Of a stretch of 64,000 bases of DNA, positions 11,988-19,727 are shown one piece after another. The notes below the pieces were generated by a model, which did not search any database, had not been told where the DNA came from, and worked only from the letters and a program-made list of their open reading frames with translations. Source of the stretch: DATHZQ01 sp963823505 (GTDB lineage: Bacteria; Actinomycetota; Acidimicrobiia; Spongiisociales; UBA5794); contig CAWGLY010000005.1 in the NCBI GenBank assembly GCA_963823505.1, positions 2,232,001-2,296,000 on the forward strand, given 5' to 3'. The position numbers were made by a program, and so were the translations under genes. How positions within the stretch are numbered: position 1 is the first letter of the stretch; every line of letters starts with the position of its first letter.

Positions 11988-12959
11988 ATGCTCGAGATTT
12001 CGATGGAACAGCTGGCTCCTGGGTTTGCGGAGGGCCTGATCGAAACCAAGGAGGAGCGGGAGCAAGAACTGCTGGGGCTCGCCAACGTCGTAGGTGTCGG
12101 CCTCGGCCACAAGGTGAGCCATGGTGAGGACACAGGTACAAAGTGCGTCCAGGTGTTCGTCGAGCACAAGGTCGACGCCAGCCTCCTCACCACCAAGGAC
12201 CGCATCCCCAAGACGCTCAACCGCCGTCCAACCGACGTGGTCGCCGTCGGAACGCTGTTTGCGGGCGGCTCGCTGCAGGCCGGCCCACAATCGCTGAAGA
12301 ATCGCCGCCGCCCGGCGATGGGCGGAGACAGCGTCGGCCACCTGAACATCACGGCAGGGACGGCCGGCACAGGGTGCTACGACGCAAGTGCCTTCCCAGG
12401 CATCCCCACCCGCTACTACATCCTTTCCAACAACCACGTGCTTGCGAACTCGAACGACGCCAACATCGGCGATCCGATCTACCAGCCGGGCCCGTTCGAT
12501 GGAGGCACCGCGGACGATACGATCGGACGTCTCGCCCGCTTCGTGCCGATCAAGTTCGGGGACGGCGAGGAGAACCTCGTCGACGCCGCGATTGCCGAGG
12601 TGGAGTTCCACGACTTCACCCGCGAGATCTACTACCAGGGGTATGTGCGCGGCAACTTCGCCCCGGTCGCCATCGGTGATGTCGTCAAGAAAACGGGCCG
12701 CACCACCAGCTTCACGACGGGCACGGTGATGTCGGTCAACGCAACAGTCAACGTCAACTACGGCGGCGGCAAGGTGGCGAGGTTCACGAAGCAGATCATC
12801 ACGGGCGACATGAGCAGCGGCGGGGACTCGGGAAGCCTGGTGTTGGATCTCGAAGGCAATGCGGTGGGGCTGTTGTTTGCGGGCTCGTCTACCGTCACCA
12901 TCATCAACAACATCAGCTACGTGCAATCACTACTCGGGATCCGGCTCGCAGAGAACTGA
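11988..12959 (+). CDS. Trypsin-fold serine protease with N-terminal accessory domain, no signal peptide
   Basis: 323 residues. The catalytic triad can be read as His in YYILSNNHVLAN, Asp in LVDAAIAEVEF and Ser in SSGGDSGSLVLD, in the order of chymotrypsin-type enzymes. Residues 30-90 form a separate domain (LANVVGVGLGHKV, then FVEHKV, then PTDVVAVG). No signal peptide or membrane segment is visible, so it appears cytosolic. GAGAGGA lies ahead of the ATG. The gene five bases downstream encodes a free version of the N-terminal domain, which suggests the two act together. Confidence 0.75.
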   Translation: MLEISMEQLAPGFAEGLIETKEEREQELLGLANVVGVGLGHKVSHGEDTGTKCVQVFVEHKVDASLLTTKDRIPKTLNRRPTDVVAVGTLFAGGSLQAGPQSLKNRRRPAMGGDSVGHLNITAGTAGTGCYDASAFPGIPTRYYILSNNHVLANSNDANIGDPIYQPGPFDGGTADDTIGRLARFVPIKFGDGEENLVDAAIAEVEFHDFTREIYYQGYVRGNFAPVAIGDVVKKTGRTTSFTTGTVMSVNATVNVNYGGGKVARFTKQIITGDMSSGGDSGSLVLDLEGNAVGLLFAGSSTVTIINNISYVQSLLGIRLAEN

Positions 12960-12964
12960 GGGAC

Positions 12965-13237
12965 ATGAACGACACCACGGCAATCGACGCTGCGGTGGCA
13001 GCCGCAGGCGAGCTGCTCGACATCGATGGTGTGCACGGCGTTGGGCAGGGGGAGTCGGAAGGCTCTCCTTCCATCCTCGTGATGGTCGCCGGATTGGACG
13101 ACGTCACCCGGGCCACCCTCCCGACCGAGGTGAACGGCTTCCCGGTCGTGGTGTTCGACGTGGGCGAACCCCCGACAATTCTCGAGTCCGCCGCTGAGGC
13201 CACCCTGGAGATGGATATCGAACCCGACTGCGGCTGA
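12965..13237 (+). CDS. Small stand-alone homologue of the protease N-terminal domain
   Basis: 90 residues with the plan GVHGVGQG, then SILVMVAG, then LPTEVNGFPVVVFDVGE. This matches the protease N-terminal domain next door (NVVGVGLG, CVQVFVEH, LNRRPTDVVAVG) in order and spacing. It begins five bases after the protease stop with GAGGG upstream, so the two form an operon. A role as inhibitor, chaperone or targeting partner is inference only. The acidic tail ends EMDIEPDCG. Confidence 0.6.
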   Translation: MNDTTAIDAAVAAAGELLDIDGVHGVGQGESEGSPSILVMVAGLDDVTRATLPTEVNGFPVVVFDVGEPPTILESAAEATLEMDIEPDCG

Positions 13238-13252
13238 CGTCGGTCGACGGCG

Positions 13253-14713
13253 TCAGGGGGCAACGAAGCGAAGCTGGTCGATCAGCTCGAGGAGATGAGC
13301 CTCGCCGAGGTGGGTCCACACGACGACCTCGCCCTCCATGCCGCTCACGTGAATCGTCGCGAGCAGCGCGTCCTCCGCCCACTCCCCCGTTTCGGGGTCG
13401 CGGAACCGGACCCGATCCCTCGGCAGAGCCGGGTCTGCCTGCCGCCCGCCGTATTCGGCGTAGCTGCCGTCGGCCCACTCCAGCAGGTACGGCGGCCGCA
13501 CCCGATCCACTGCAGGGTCGACCGCTTCCTGCCAGCCGATACCGACCACACCTCGCCCGCAGTCGACGCACGGCTCGTCACTGCCGGTGTGACCGGGGCC
13601 ATCGGGACGATTCCAGGCCACGCCACCGCCCCACACCCGGATCGTGGCGTCGTCCATACCCTCGCCCAGCCCGGCGAGCATGAGTTCCGGTGCGTCCGTG
13701 TCCAATTCCTGACGCTTCTCGAACACCAGTGCATCGACGTCGTCCCGCGCCAGTTGAGGACCGTCCCACGGAGGCGCCCCGAGCGTGGTCGTCTTCGGGT
13801 TGTCACCAGGCGTGCGCAACATCACCGGCCCGGCGTTCAATCCTTCGACAAGACGGAGACTGTTGATGAGGCCCTCGAGATGGTCGTCGCCCAGGTTGGA
13901 CCACACCTCATAGAAGCAGCCTTGACCGGCGATGACGATCTCGGCAAGGCGTTTCTGTGCAGTGTCGTCGAAACCCTCGCCACCCCAGCCGGCTCTGCTG
14001 CCGTCGTCCCACGTCTTCGTGTGCGATTGACGGTTACCGACGTTGGCATCGGGGGTGAGCCCGGCCCCGGCAACACCGAACGCGGACCGCCCGCAGTCCT
14101 CACAATCGGAACCATCGGCGTTCTGACCGGGACCATCGGGCAGGTCCCAGGCAACGGCCCATCCGCCGCCGAAGTCAGCGGCGCGAGGCGTCGCCGCCTC
14201 AGCCCCGGCTCCCAGTCGACCAGGGGCAAGGGCAGCACACCACGCCTGGTTCTCCGCGTTTTGCCACTCGCCGATCAGAACCTCGGAAACATCGGCCTTC
14301 CGCAGCTCCTCGTTGCTCCACGGTGCTGCCGCGGCCGCAGCCTCGCGCAGGGTGGTCGGGACCTCGCCGCTCAGCGACTCCACACCGTCGTCGACAACAC
14401 CCGAAACCAGACCGGTGTCGTTGGCGGCCACGTCGCCGCCGCGGTCGGGAAGGACGAAGTAAGCCGTCGCCGCACCGAGCACCAGGACGGCTGCTGCCGC
14501 CGCCGAGGCCACTGCCCAAGGGGCCGGGCGCCGCCGCGACTCCCGAGCTTCGCCCAGGGCCACCACCGCCGTCCCTTCGTAGTCGACGGCGGAATCCTCG
14601 TCGGCGTGGACCCGGGCGAGTTCGGCCTCGACGCCGTCCCAGAATCCCGGTCGATGCGAGGGGACATCCAGGTCAGCGAGCTCTTTGCGAAGCGATCGGT
14701 CGCGCCTTTTCAT
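13253..14713 (-). CDS. Membrane-anchored putative anti-sigma factor with duplicated outer domain
   Basis: 486 residues. A charged cytoplasmic part (1-62) precedes one membrane helix (about 65-88). The rest is outside and built of two copies of one unit. Each copy has a W(D/N)xPDGPG turn, a C-x-D-C-G-R site (Cys 204/207 and 382/385) and a closing helix (WSNLGDDHLEGLINSLRLV and WTHLGEAHLLELIDQLRFV). The gene overlaps the ECF sigma gene by four bases (ATGA), the usual layout for sigma/anti-sigma pairs. The classical zinc anti-sigma motif HxxxCxxC is absent from the cytoplasmic part, so the assignment rests on position and topology. The paired Cys suggest metal or redox sensing. Confidence 0.65.
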   Translation of the reverse strand: MKRRDRSLRKELADLDVPSHRPGFWDGVEAELARVHADEDSAVDYEGTAVVALGEARESRRRPAPWAVASAAAAAVLVLGAATAYFVLPDRGGDVAANDTGLVSGVVDDGVESLSGEVPTTLREAAAAAAPWSNEELRKADVSEVLIGEWQNAENQAWCAALAPGRLGAGAEAATPRAADFGGGWAVAWDLPDGPGQNADGSDCEDCGRSAFGVAGAGLTPDANVGNRQSHTKTWDDGSRAGWGGEGFDDTAQKRLAEIVIAGQGCFYEVWSNLGDDHLEGLINSLRLVEGLNAGPVMLRTPGDNPKTTTLGAPPWDGPQLARDDVDALVFEKRQELDTDAPELMLAGLGEGMDDATIRVWGGGVAWNRPDGPGHTGSDEPCVDCGRGVVGIGWQEAVDPAVDRVRPPYLLEWADGSYAEYGGRQADPALPRDRVRFRDPETGEWAEDALLATIHVSGMEGEVVVWTHLGEAHLLELIDQLRFVAP

Positions 14714-15240
14714 GATGGATCACTCTCACCCAAGCGGCGTCGCATGGCAATCCTTGCCCGCGCCAGCCGCGATCTGACGGTGCCAACCGGTACGTCCAAC
14801 ACCTCTGCCGCATCTCCGTAGTCAAAACCCAGCGCATCCACGAGGACCAGCACCGAGCGGTGCTCGGCAGAAAGAGACTGCAATGCCGCACCGACGTCCA
14901 ACCGGGCCACCACCCCAGCTTCGACCGACGGCCCGACGACGACGGTGCCGGGTGTCAGCGGGAGCACCTCCTTGGTGCGACGCAACAAGTCGATACAGGA
15001 GTTGTAGACGATGCGATACAGCCAGGTGCCGATACCCGACTCACCGCGAAACCGCGGTAGGGCCTTGTAGGCCTTCACGTATGCCTCCTGCAATGCGTCG
15101 TCCATGAGCGTTCGATCGCCCGTGAGGCGATAGGCCAGCGCCCTCAACCCGGCATCATGCCGATGCAAGAGGTCGGCGAATGCCCTGTGATCCCCCTGTC
15201 GTGCCCGATCCAGCAGCTCAGCTTCGCTGATCGCCGTCAC
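14710..15240 (-). CDS. ECF-type RNA polymerase sigma factor
   Basis: 176 residues from the GTG at 15240, which has GAGGGGAG upstream. Region 2 shows LAYRLTGDRTLMDDALQEAY and FRGESGIGTWLYRIVYN; region 4 shows LSAEHRSVLVLVDALGFDY and VPVGTVRSRLARARIAMR. This is the usual sigma-70 family extracytoplasmic-function type, recruiting polymerase to stress promoters. An ATG at 15333 would add 31 residues without sigma character. It is co-translated with its presumed regulator downstream. Confidence 0.92.
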   Translation of the reverse strand: MTAISEAELLDRARQGDHRAFADLLHRHDAGLRALAYRLTGDRTLMDDALQEAYVKAYKALPRFRGESGIGTWLYRIVYNSCIDLLRRTKEVLPLTPGTVVVGPSVEAGVVARLDVGAALQSLSAEHRSVLVLVDALGFDYGDAAEVLDVPVGTVRSRLARARIAMRRRLGESDPS

Positions 15241-15384
15241 GGGCCCGACTCCCCTCTCATCCAGATTGGACGCACCGCACCGTCCATCCGTTCCACGTTC
15301 TTCCTCACGCCTGACAATCCCCCCGGACACCAATCAACCACATGACGGGACGCTCGACCCGGATGCCGCACCCGACCAGAGCCC

Positions 15385-15390
15385 TAGTCT
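15385..15390 (+). promoter_or_regulatory. TAGTCT -10 box, leaderless start of the AhpD-like gene
   Basis: TAGTCT lies six bases before the ATG at 15397, with no ribosome binding site between them, as expected for a leaderless messenger. Confidence 0.5.
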
Positions 15391-15396
15391 TCTCTC

Positions 15397-16386
15397 ATGA
15401 CCGGATTTGCTGCGCCGGCCACCGAACATCCGGTGCGTCCCGACATCGTCAACGCCTTCACCCGCGAGTGGGAAGCGCTGGCAGCGCCGGGGTCATTCTT
15501 CTCCGGTTCTGAGCAGATTGCGATTGCAGCCGCGTATCGGTCGGTGCGCAACGGGGAATCTGGAGTGGGCGAGCTTGCTCCAATGGTCGCCGAGGTGGTG
15601 GTGAAGCTCTCCTCAGATCCCGGAGCGATACGTCGCCACTGGGTCGAGTACCTGTTCGCCGGAGGCCTCGAGGTGGGGCGCTACGTCGAGATCACCTCGG
15701 TCGTGAGCCGTATCGCCGCCGTCGACGGTTTCCACCGGATGATGGGCTTTGCGCTGCCGCCGCTCCCTTCACCCACCCAGGGGAGCCCAACAGGGGAGCT
15801 CGACCCGAAGGCGGCGCCCGGCAAGGCGTTCGTCCCGATGATCAGGGGCACCAGCATCTGGTGGGCATTGACCCTCGTGCCCAAGGCCTACGACCGCATG
15901 GAGGACCTCCACTGCGTCCTGTACCTCTCGCCCGAGCAGATGCCATCCTCCGAGAGCCCACGCATGATCACTCGACCGCAGATGGAGTTGGTGGCATCTC
16001 GCACGTCGCTCATCAACGAGTGCTTCTACTGAGTGGCGTCGCATCTCCCGATGCTCCGTGAGAGCAGCCTCGCCAACTCAACCCCGCTTGATCTCGCCGC
16101 GATCAACGATCGGACTCTCGATCCGCTCACCCCAGGCGGTCTGGCAATTCTCGACCTGGTGGATGCGACGCTCGGTGTCACGCAGCTACCTCACGACATG
16201 GCGCTGCGCCGTGCGCTCGCCGATTTTGGTGCTGAGGCGGTGGTGGATATGGCCGCCGTCTTCGCCACGTTCGAGATGATGAACCGGGTAGCCGACGGCA
16301 CCGGTATTCCCATGGGCAGAGGCCGGCTGGCGAGCACAGCCGAGGTGCGCACCGCAGCGGGCATCGATCACCTCTACCACGGGTAG
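15397..16386 (+). CDS. AhpD/carboxymuconolactone-decarboxylase-like peroxidase with in-frame TGA, candidate selenoprotein
   Basis: Two abutting frames read as one 329-residue protein if the TGA at 16030-16032 is translated (residue 212). The first part ends SLINECFY and the second begins VASHLPMLRES, giving C-F-Y-U-V-A-S-H. This is the AhpD active site C-x-x-C-x-x-x-H with the second Cys replaced by the TGA-encoded residue. The AhpD-family gene at 51106-51447 in this window has the normal version, CDGCIASH. The downstream half continues the fold in frame (ADGTGIPMGRGR). Members of this family are thiol peroxidases or related redox enzymes. In the M. tuberculosis enzyme the second Cys is activated by the His through a proton relay. 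Selenocysteine is the simplest reading; a nonsense mutation or sequencing error is possible. No selenium-insertion genes lie in the window. Confidence 0.75.
16033..16075 (+). promoter_or_regulatory. Candidate bacterial SECIS stem-loop after the TGA
   Basis: Immediately 3' of the TGA are two alternative perfect hairpins, GCATC-TCCC-GATGC (16041-16054) and GCTC-CGTGA-GAGC (16053-16065), enclosed by TGGCG (16034-16038, allowing G at 16035-16036) and CGCCA (16071-16075). The loop G at 16058 is 25 bases from the TGA, inside the 16-37 base range described for bacterial SECIS elements. The structure has not been computed; high GC makes chance hairpins common. Confidence 0.4.
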
Positions 16387-16401
16387 CGACCCCGCCCGTC
16401 C

Positions 16402-17574
16402 TCACCGCTCGCTGACCGTGCCTTGGATCACACCTATACCGTGCTTGCCCGCCTGGATCGCAAAGTAGATGAAGTACACGTCATCGACCGCGACGCTGCT
16501 CATCCACAGCCACCCGTTCTCGTTGGTGAGCTCCACGACGGGATTGAACTCGTACCGGTCCCACACGAGACCGTCGCTGCTCGTCGCATACCCGAGCCAA
16601 TCCCACTGCTCCTTCGACTTCGTGCGATCTTCGAACCAGCCGGCATAGAACATCTCGTACCCGTCGGCGGTGGCGAAGATGAGCGGGCTGGCCACGGCGG
16701 CGTGATCCCACGCTTCCTCGTCATCCACAGCAGGGACGAATACCGGGTCGTGCACCTCGAGCTGGGTGTCGGTCGTGGCCGGGTCGTCATGCGGCACCCA
16801 GTTCCCCGACCCATCACCCACGAGCGCACCGACCTGGAGCGTGTTGTTGCGGACGCCGTCGTAGTAGACCGTGTCGGTCCCAGGCAGGATGCTCTGCGGC
16901 TCGATGCGCGGTGCCCAGGAATCGGCAGGCGACACGAACAGCGGCTCGGCGTCGACCGTCCAAGGTCCGGCTGCCGCCGGCGCCGTCGCTCGCCAGATCC
17001 CGTTGCCCTGGGTCTTCAGGTCGACCCATTCGCCGACGAACATCTCCCAGGTGCCATCGTCGCGCACCCGAGCCACGGCCCGACCGGCCTCGACGGAGGT
17101 GTCACCGGGAAGAAGCTCGACGATCGGGCCCTGGCCCTGCTTCTCGAACTCGATGCCGTCGACGGAGGTGGCGTAGCCGATACCGAGCCCGTCTGCGCCC
17201 CACCCCGTGAAGAACATGTGGAAGGTCCCTTCGTGGAACACGACGTTGGGAGCGAACGTCCACCGGCTGTCCCACTCCCCCGCTTCGCCGTCGGGGATGA
17301 CCGGGTTCTCCTCACCGCGCACGAGCGCAAAGTCGAAGACGAGAGGCCCCTGCTGTTCGGGCGGTGTGGTTGATGCCGTCGTCGATGTGATCGCCGGAGC
17401 GGCGGAGGTGGACGTTGGCACGGTCGGCGCCGGTGCCGCCGGGGTGCTCGTCGATGCTGCCGTTTCCTCAGGTTCGGCACCTGGGGAGACATCGTCGTCG
17501 CCACCGCCACATGCGCCGGCCACGAGCACGAGGGCCAGGAGTACCGTGACGGTGTGGGGCCATGGCGACTTCAT
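16402..17574 (-). CDS. Secreted lipoprotein with five-bladed propeller (glycosidase-like)
   Basis: 390 residues. A lipoprotein signal peptide ends LVAGAC (Cys at about residue 22), followed by a Ser/Thr/Pro/Ala linker to about residue 75. The body repeats short strand patterns such as FHMFFTGW, WEMFVGEW, YEMFYAGW and IGYATSVDG/LGYATSSDG, the hallmark of the GH43/GH32/GH130-like five-bladed beta-propeller. Catalytic acids cannot be placed with confidence, so enzymatic activity is unproven. The start at 17574 has GGAGG upstream. It is probably anchored to the outer face of the membrane. Confidence 0.75.
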   Translation of the reverse strand: MKSPWPHTVTVLLALVLVAGACGGGDDDVSPGAEPEETAASTSTPAAPAPTVPTSTSAAPAITSTTASTTPPEQQGPLVFDFALVRGEENPVIPDGEAGEWDSRWTFAPNVVFHEGTFHMFFTGWGADGLGIGYATSVDGIEFEKQGQGPIVELLPGDTSVEAGRAVARVRDDGTWEMFVGEWVDLKTQGNGIWRATAPAAAGPWTVDAEPLFVSPADSWAPRIEPQSILPGTDTVYYDGVRNNTLQVGALVGDGSGNWVPHDDPATTDTQLEVHDPVFVPAVDDEEAWDHAAVASPLIFATADGYEMFYAGWFEDRTKSKEQWDWLGYATSSDGLVWDRYEFNPVVELTNENGWLWMSSVAVDDVYFIYFAIQAGKHGIGVIQGTVSER

Positions 17575-17686
17575 CTCGAGGACCTCCAGAGGTGCGAGCG
17601 AACAACGGGTCCGTACCCGGACAAACCACCGGCGAGGCGTCCTACGCGACAATCAATCGGGCTCGCGAAGCCGGAGGGAGGCCTGC

Positions 17687-18379
17687 ATGAAGACGATCGG
17701 GCTGCTCGGTGGCATGAGCTGGGAGTCGTCGATCGAGTACGAACGGATCATCAACGAGGAGACGCGGCGCCGCCTTGGCGGCACACACTCGGCCGATCTC
17801 ATCATCCGTTCCTACGACTTCGCCGCGATCGAGGCACTCCAAGAAGAGGGCGACTGGGATGGGGCTGCAACACTGCTCGCCGCGGATGCGGTCCGGCTCG
17901 AGGAGGCGGGTGCCGACCTGATCGTTCTCTGCACCAACACCATGCATCTCGTCGCCGATCAGATCGAGGGTGCGATCGGCATCCCCTTCCTCCACCTCGC
18001 CGATACCACCGCTCGTGCGGTCGCAGCTTCGGGGATCAAAACGGTCGCCCTGCTGGGAACCCGCTACACCATGGAGGAGGCGTTCTACCGGGATCGCGTG
18101 GCGTCTCATGGTCTGCGGGTTCTCGTGCCGGACGAACCCGCCCTGACCAAGATCAACCGCATCATCTACGAGGAGTTGGTGCGGGGCGTTGTCCGGGAAA
18201 CGTCACGACAGAACGTTCTCGACGTCATCGAGGAGATGTTGAACACAGGTGCCGAGGGTGTGATCGCCGGCTGCACTGAGATCGAACTGCTCGTGACATC
18301 CGAGCACGTCACGGTGCCGTACTTCCCCACCACCCGGCTGCACGCACTCGCCGCTGTCGAAGCTGCGTTGTCGCCCTGA
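17687..18379 (+). CDS. Aspartate/glutamate racemase family protein
   Basis: 230 residues, the family's standard length. It opens MKTIGLLGGMSWESS, and the two catalytic Cys are in LIVLCTNTMH (about residue 85) and IAGCTEIELL (about residue 197). These act as the acid/base pair that inverts the alpha carbon without PLP. GGAGGGAGG precedes the ATG. The aminotransferase gene starts 36 bases downstream on the same strand, so both may serve D-amino-acid or amine metabolism. The substrate is not fixed by sequence. Confidence 0.9.
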   Translation: MKTIGLLGGMSWESSIEYERIINEETRRRLGGTHSADLIIRSYDFAAIEALQEEGDWDGAATLLAADAVRLEEAGADLIVLCTNTMHLVADQIEGAIGIPFLHLADTTARAVAASGIKTVALLGTRYTMEEAFYRDRVASHGLRVLVPDEPALTKINRIIYEELVRGVVRETSRQNVLDVIEEMLNTGAEGVIAGCTEIELLVTSEHVTVPYFPTTRLHALAAVEAALSP

Positions 18380-18403
18380 TATGCGGCGGTGGCGACGCGG
18401 GCT

Positions 18404-18409
18404 TAGCAT
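18404..18409 (+). promoter_or_regulatory. TAGCAT -10 box, leaderless start of the aminotransferase gene
   Basis: TAGCAT lies six bases before the ATG at 18416 and no ribosome binding site is present. Confidence 0.45.
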
Positions 18410-18415
18410 TCGGAC

Positions 18416-19660
18416 ATGAGCTCCTTCTGGCACCCTTTTGCAAACATGGCCGCCGTCAGCGGCAACGAACTCGTCATCGAGCGTGGGGAGGGCATCTACG
18501 TCTGGGATGCCGGCGGCAAACGCTACCTCGACGGCACGGCAAGCCTGTGGTACGCCAACGTCGGATACGGCCGCAACGAGATCGGCCGCGCCATGGCCGA
18601 GCAATCTCAGAAGCTGGCCGCATTCCACACCTTCGGCGATTTCAGCAACCGACCGGCCATGGAGCTGTCGGATCGGATCGCAGGCATGGCGCCCGTTCCG
18701 GGATCGAAGGTGTTCCTCACCTCCGGCGGATCGGACTCCGTGGACACCGCAGCCAAGCTTGCCCGCCGCTATTTCGCCGAAACAGGCCAGCCCGACCGGA
18801 CCGTCTTCATCATCCGCGAGTGGGCCTACCACGGGATGCATGCCTACGGCACGAGCCTTGCCGGCATGCAGCCCAATCTCGAGGGCCACGGCCCGATGGT
18901 CGAAGACATCGTGCGGGTGCCCTACGACTCCGTCGACTACCTGATGGACACGATCGAACTGGTCGGCGCCGACCGCGTGGCCGCGATGTACTGCGAGCCG
19001 GTGATCGGCGCCGGTGGCGTCCGGCCCGCACCCGAGGGCTATCTCAAGCATGCCCGCCGGGTCATCGACGATGCCGGCGCACTGTTCATCGCCGACGAGG
19101 TGATCACCGGTTTCGGCCGGGTCGGTGATTGGTTTGCCTCGTCACGCTTTTCCCTCGAGCCCGACATCGTCACGTTCGCCAAGGGCGTCAGCTCCGGGTA
19201 CGCCCCGCTCGGAGGGGTGCTCGTGAGCCCCCGGATCGCCGAACCGTTCTGGAGCGGCGACGGGGCGATGTGGCGTCACGGCTACACCTACTCGGGGCAC
19301 CCGGTTGCGTGCGCCGCCGCGCTGGTCAATCTCGACATCATCGAGCGCGAGGGCTTGCTGAGCAGGGCTCTCGAGCTCGAGACCGAGCTGATGGAAGCGC
19401 TCGAGCCCCTCGCCGAGCATCCCGCAGTTGGCTACATACGTGGTGGTGTCGGGGCGATGGCTGCGGTCCAGCTCGCCGACTCTGTCGTCAGCGACGATGC
19501 CAACGCTGCCGCCCGTGCCGCCCATGGGGCAAGGGAGGCGGGGGTCATCACTCGCGCCATTGCCGGTGGAGGTCTCCAGGCATCGCCGCCGCTGACCATC
19601 ACCAGAGAACAGCTCGACGAACTTGCCGCCGGCCTCAGGGCCGGTCTCGACGCCATCTGA
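18416..19660 (+). CDS. Class III (omega) aminotransferase
   Basis: 414 residues. The N-terminus SFWHPFANM and the segment LDGTASLWYANVGYG are typical of omega-amino acid:pyruvate type enzymes. ALFIADEVITGFGRVG holds the Asp that binds the pyridine nitrogen, and TFAKGVSSGYAPLGG holds the PLP lysine. It moves an amino group from an amine or omega-amino acid to a keto acid. The paired racemase upstream suggests a small amino-acid pathway. A strong bidirectional terminator follows. Confidence 0.92.
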   Translation: MSSFWHPFANMAAVSGNELVIERGEGIYVWDAGGKRYLDGTASLWYANVGYGRNEIGRAMAEQSQKLAAFHTFGDFSNRPAMELSDRIAGMAPVPGSKVFLTSGGSDSVDTAAKLARRYFAETGQPDRTVFIIREWAYHGMHAYGTSLAGMQPNLEGHGPMVEDIVRVPYDSVDYLMDTIELVGADRVAAMYCEPVIGAGGVRPAPEGYLKHARRVIDDAGALFIADEVITGFGRVGDWFASSRFSLEPDIVTFAKGVSSGYAPLGGVLVSPRIAEPFWSGDGAMWRHGYTYSGHPVACAAALVNLDIIEREGLLSRALELETELMEALEPLAEHPAVGYIRGGVGAMAAVQLADSVVSDDANAAARAAHGAREAGVITRAIAGGGLQASPPLTITREQLDELAAGLRAGLDAI

Positions 19661-19673
19661 CGTCGGGCGCGCC

Positions 19674-19704
19674 GAGGGCCCGGCTCTCGACGAGCCGGGC
19701 CCTC
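19674..19704. terminator. Bidirectional hairpin between convergent genes
   Basis: A perfect 13-bp stem, GAGGGCCCGGCTC with GAGCCGGGCCCTC, and a five-base loop sits between the stops of the aminotransferase (+) and the secreted protein (-). It can serve both strands. Confidence 0.75.
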
Positions 19705-19727
19705 TCGTGTTCGTTGACTCCACCGCG

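Noticed and set aside
16033..16386. Separate short gene starting at the GTG after the TGA
   Set aside because: It lacks a ribosome binding site and would lose its Cys/His active site; it only makes sense as the continuation of the AhpD-like protein.
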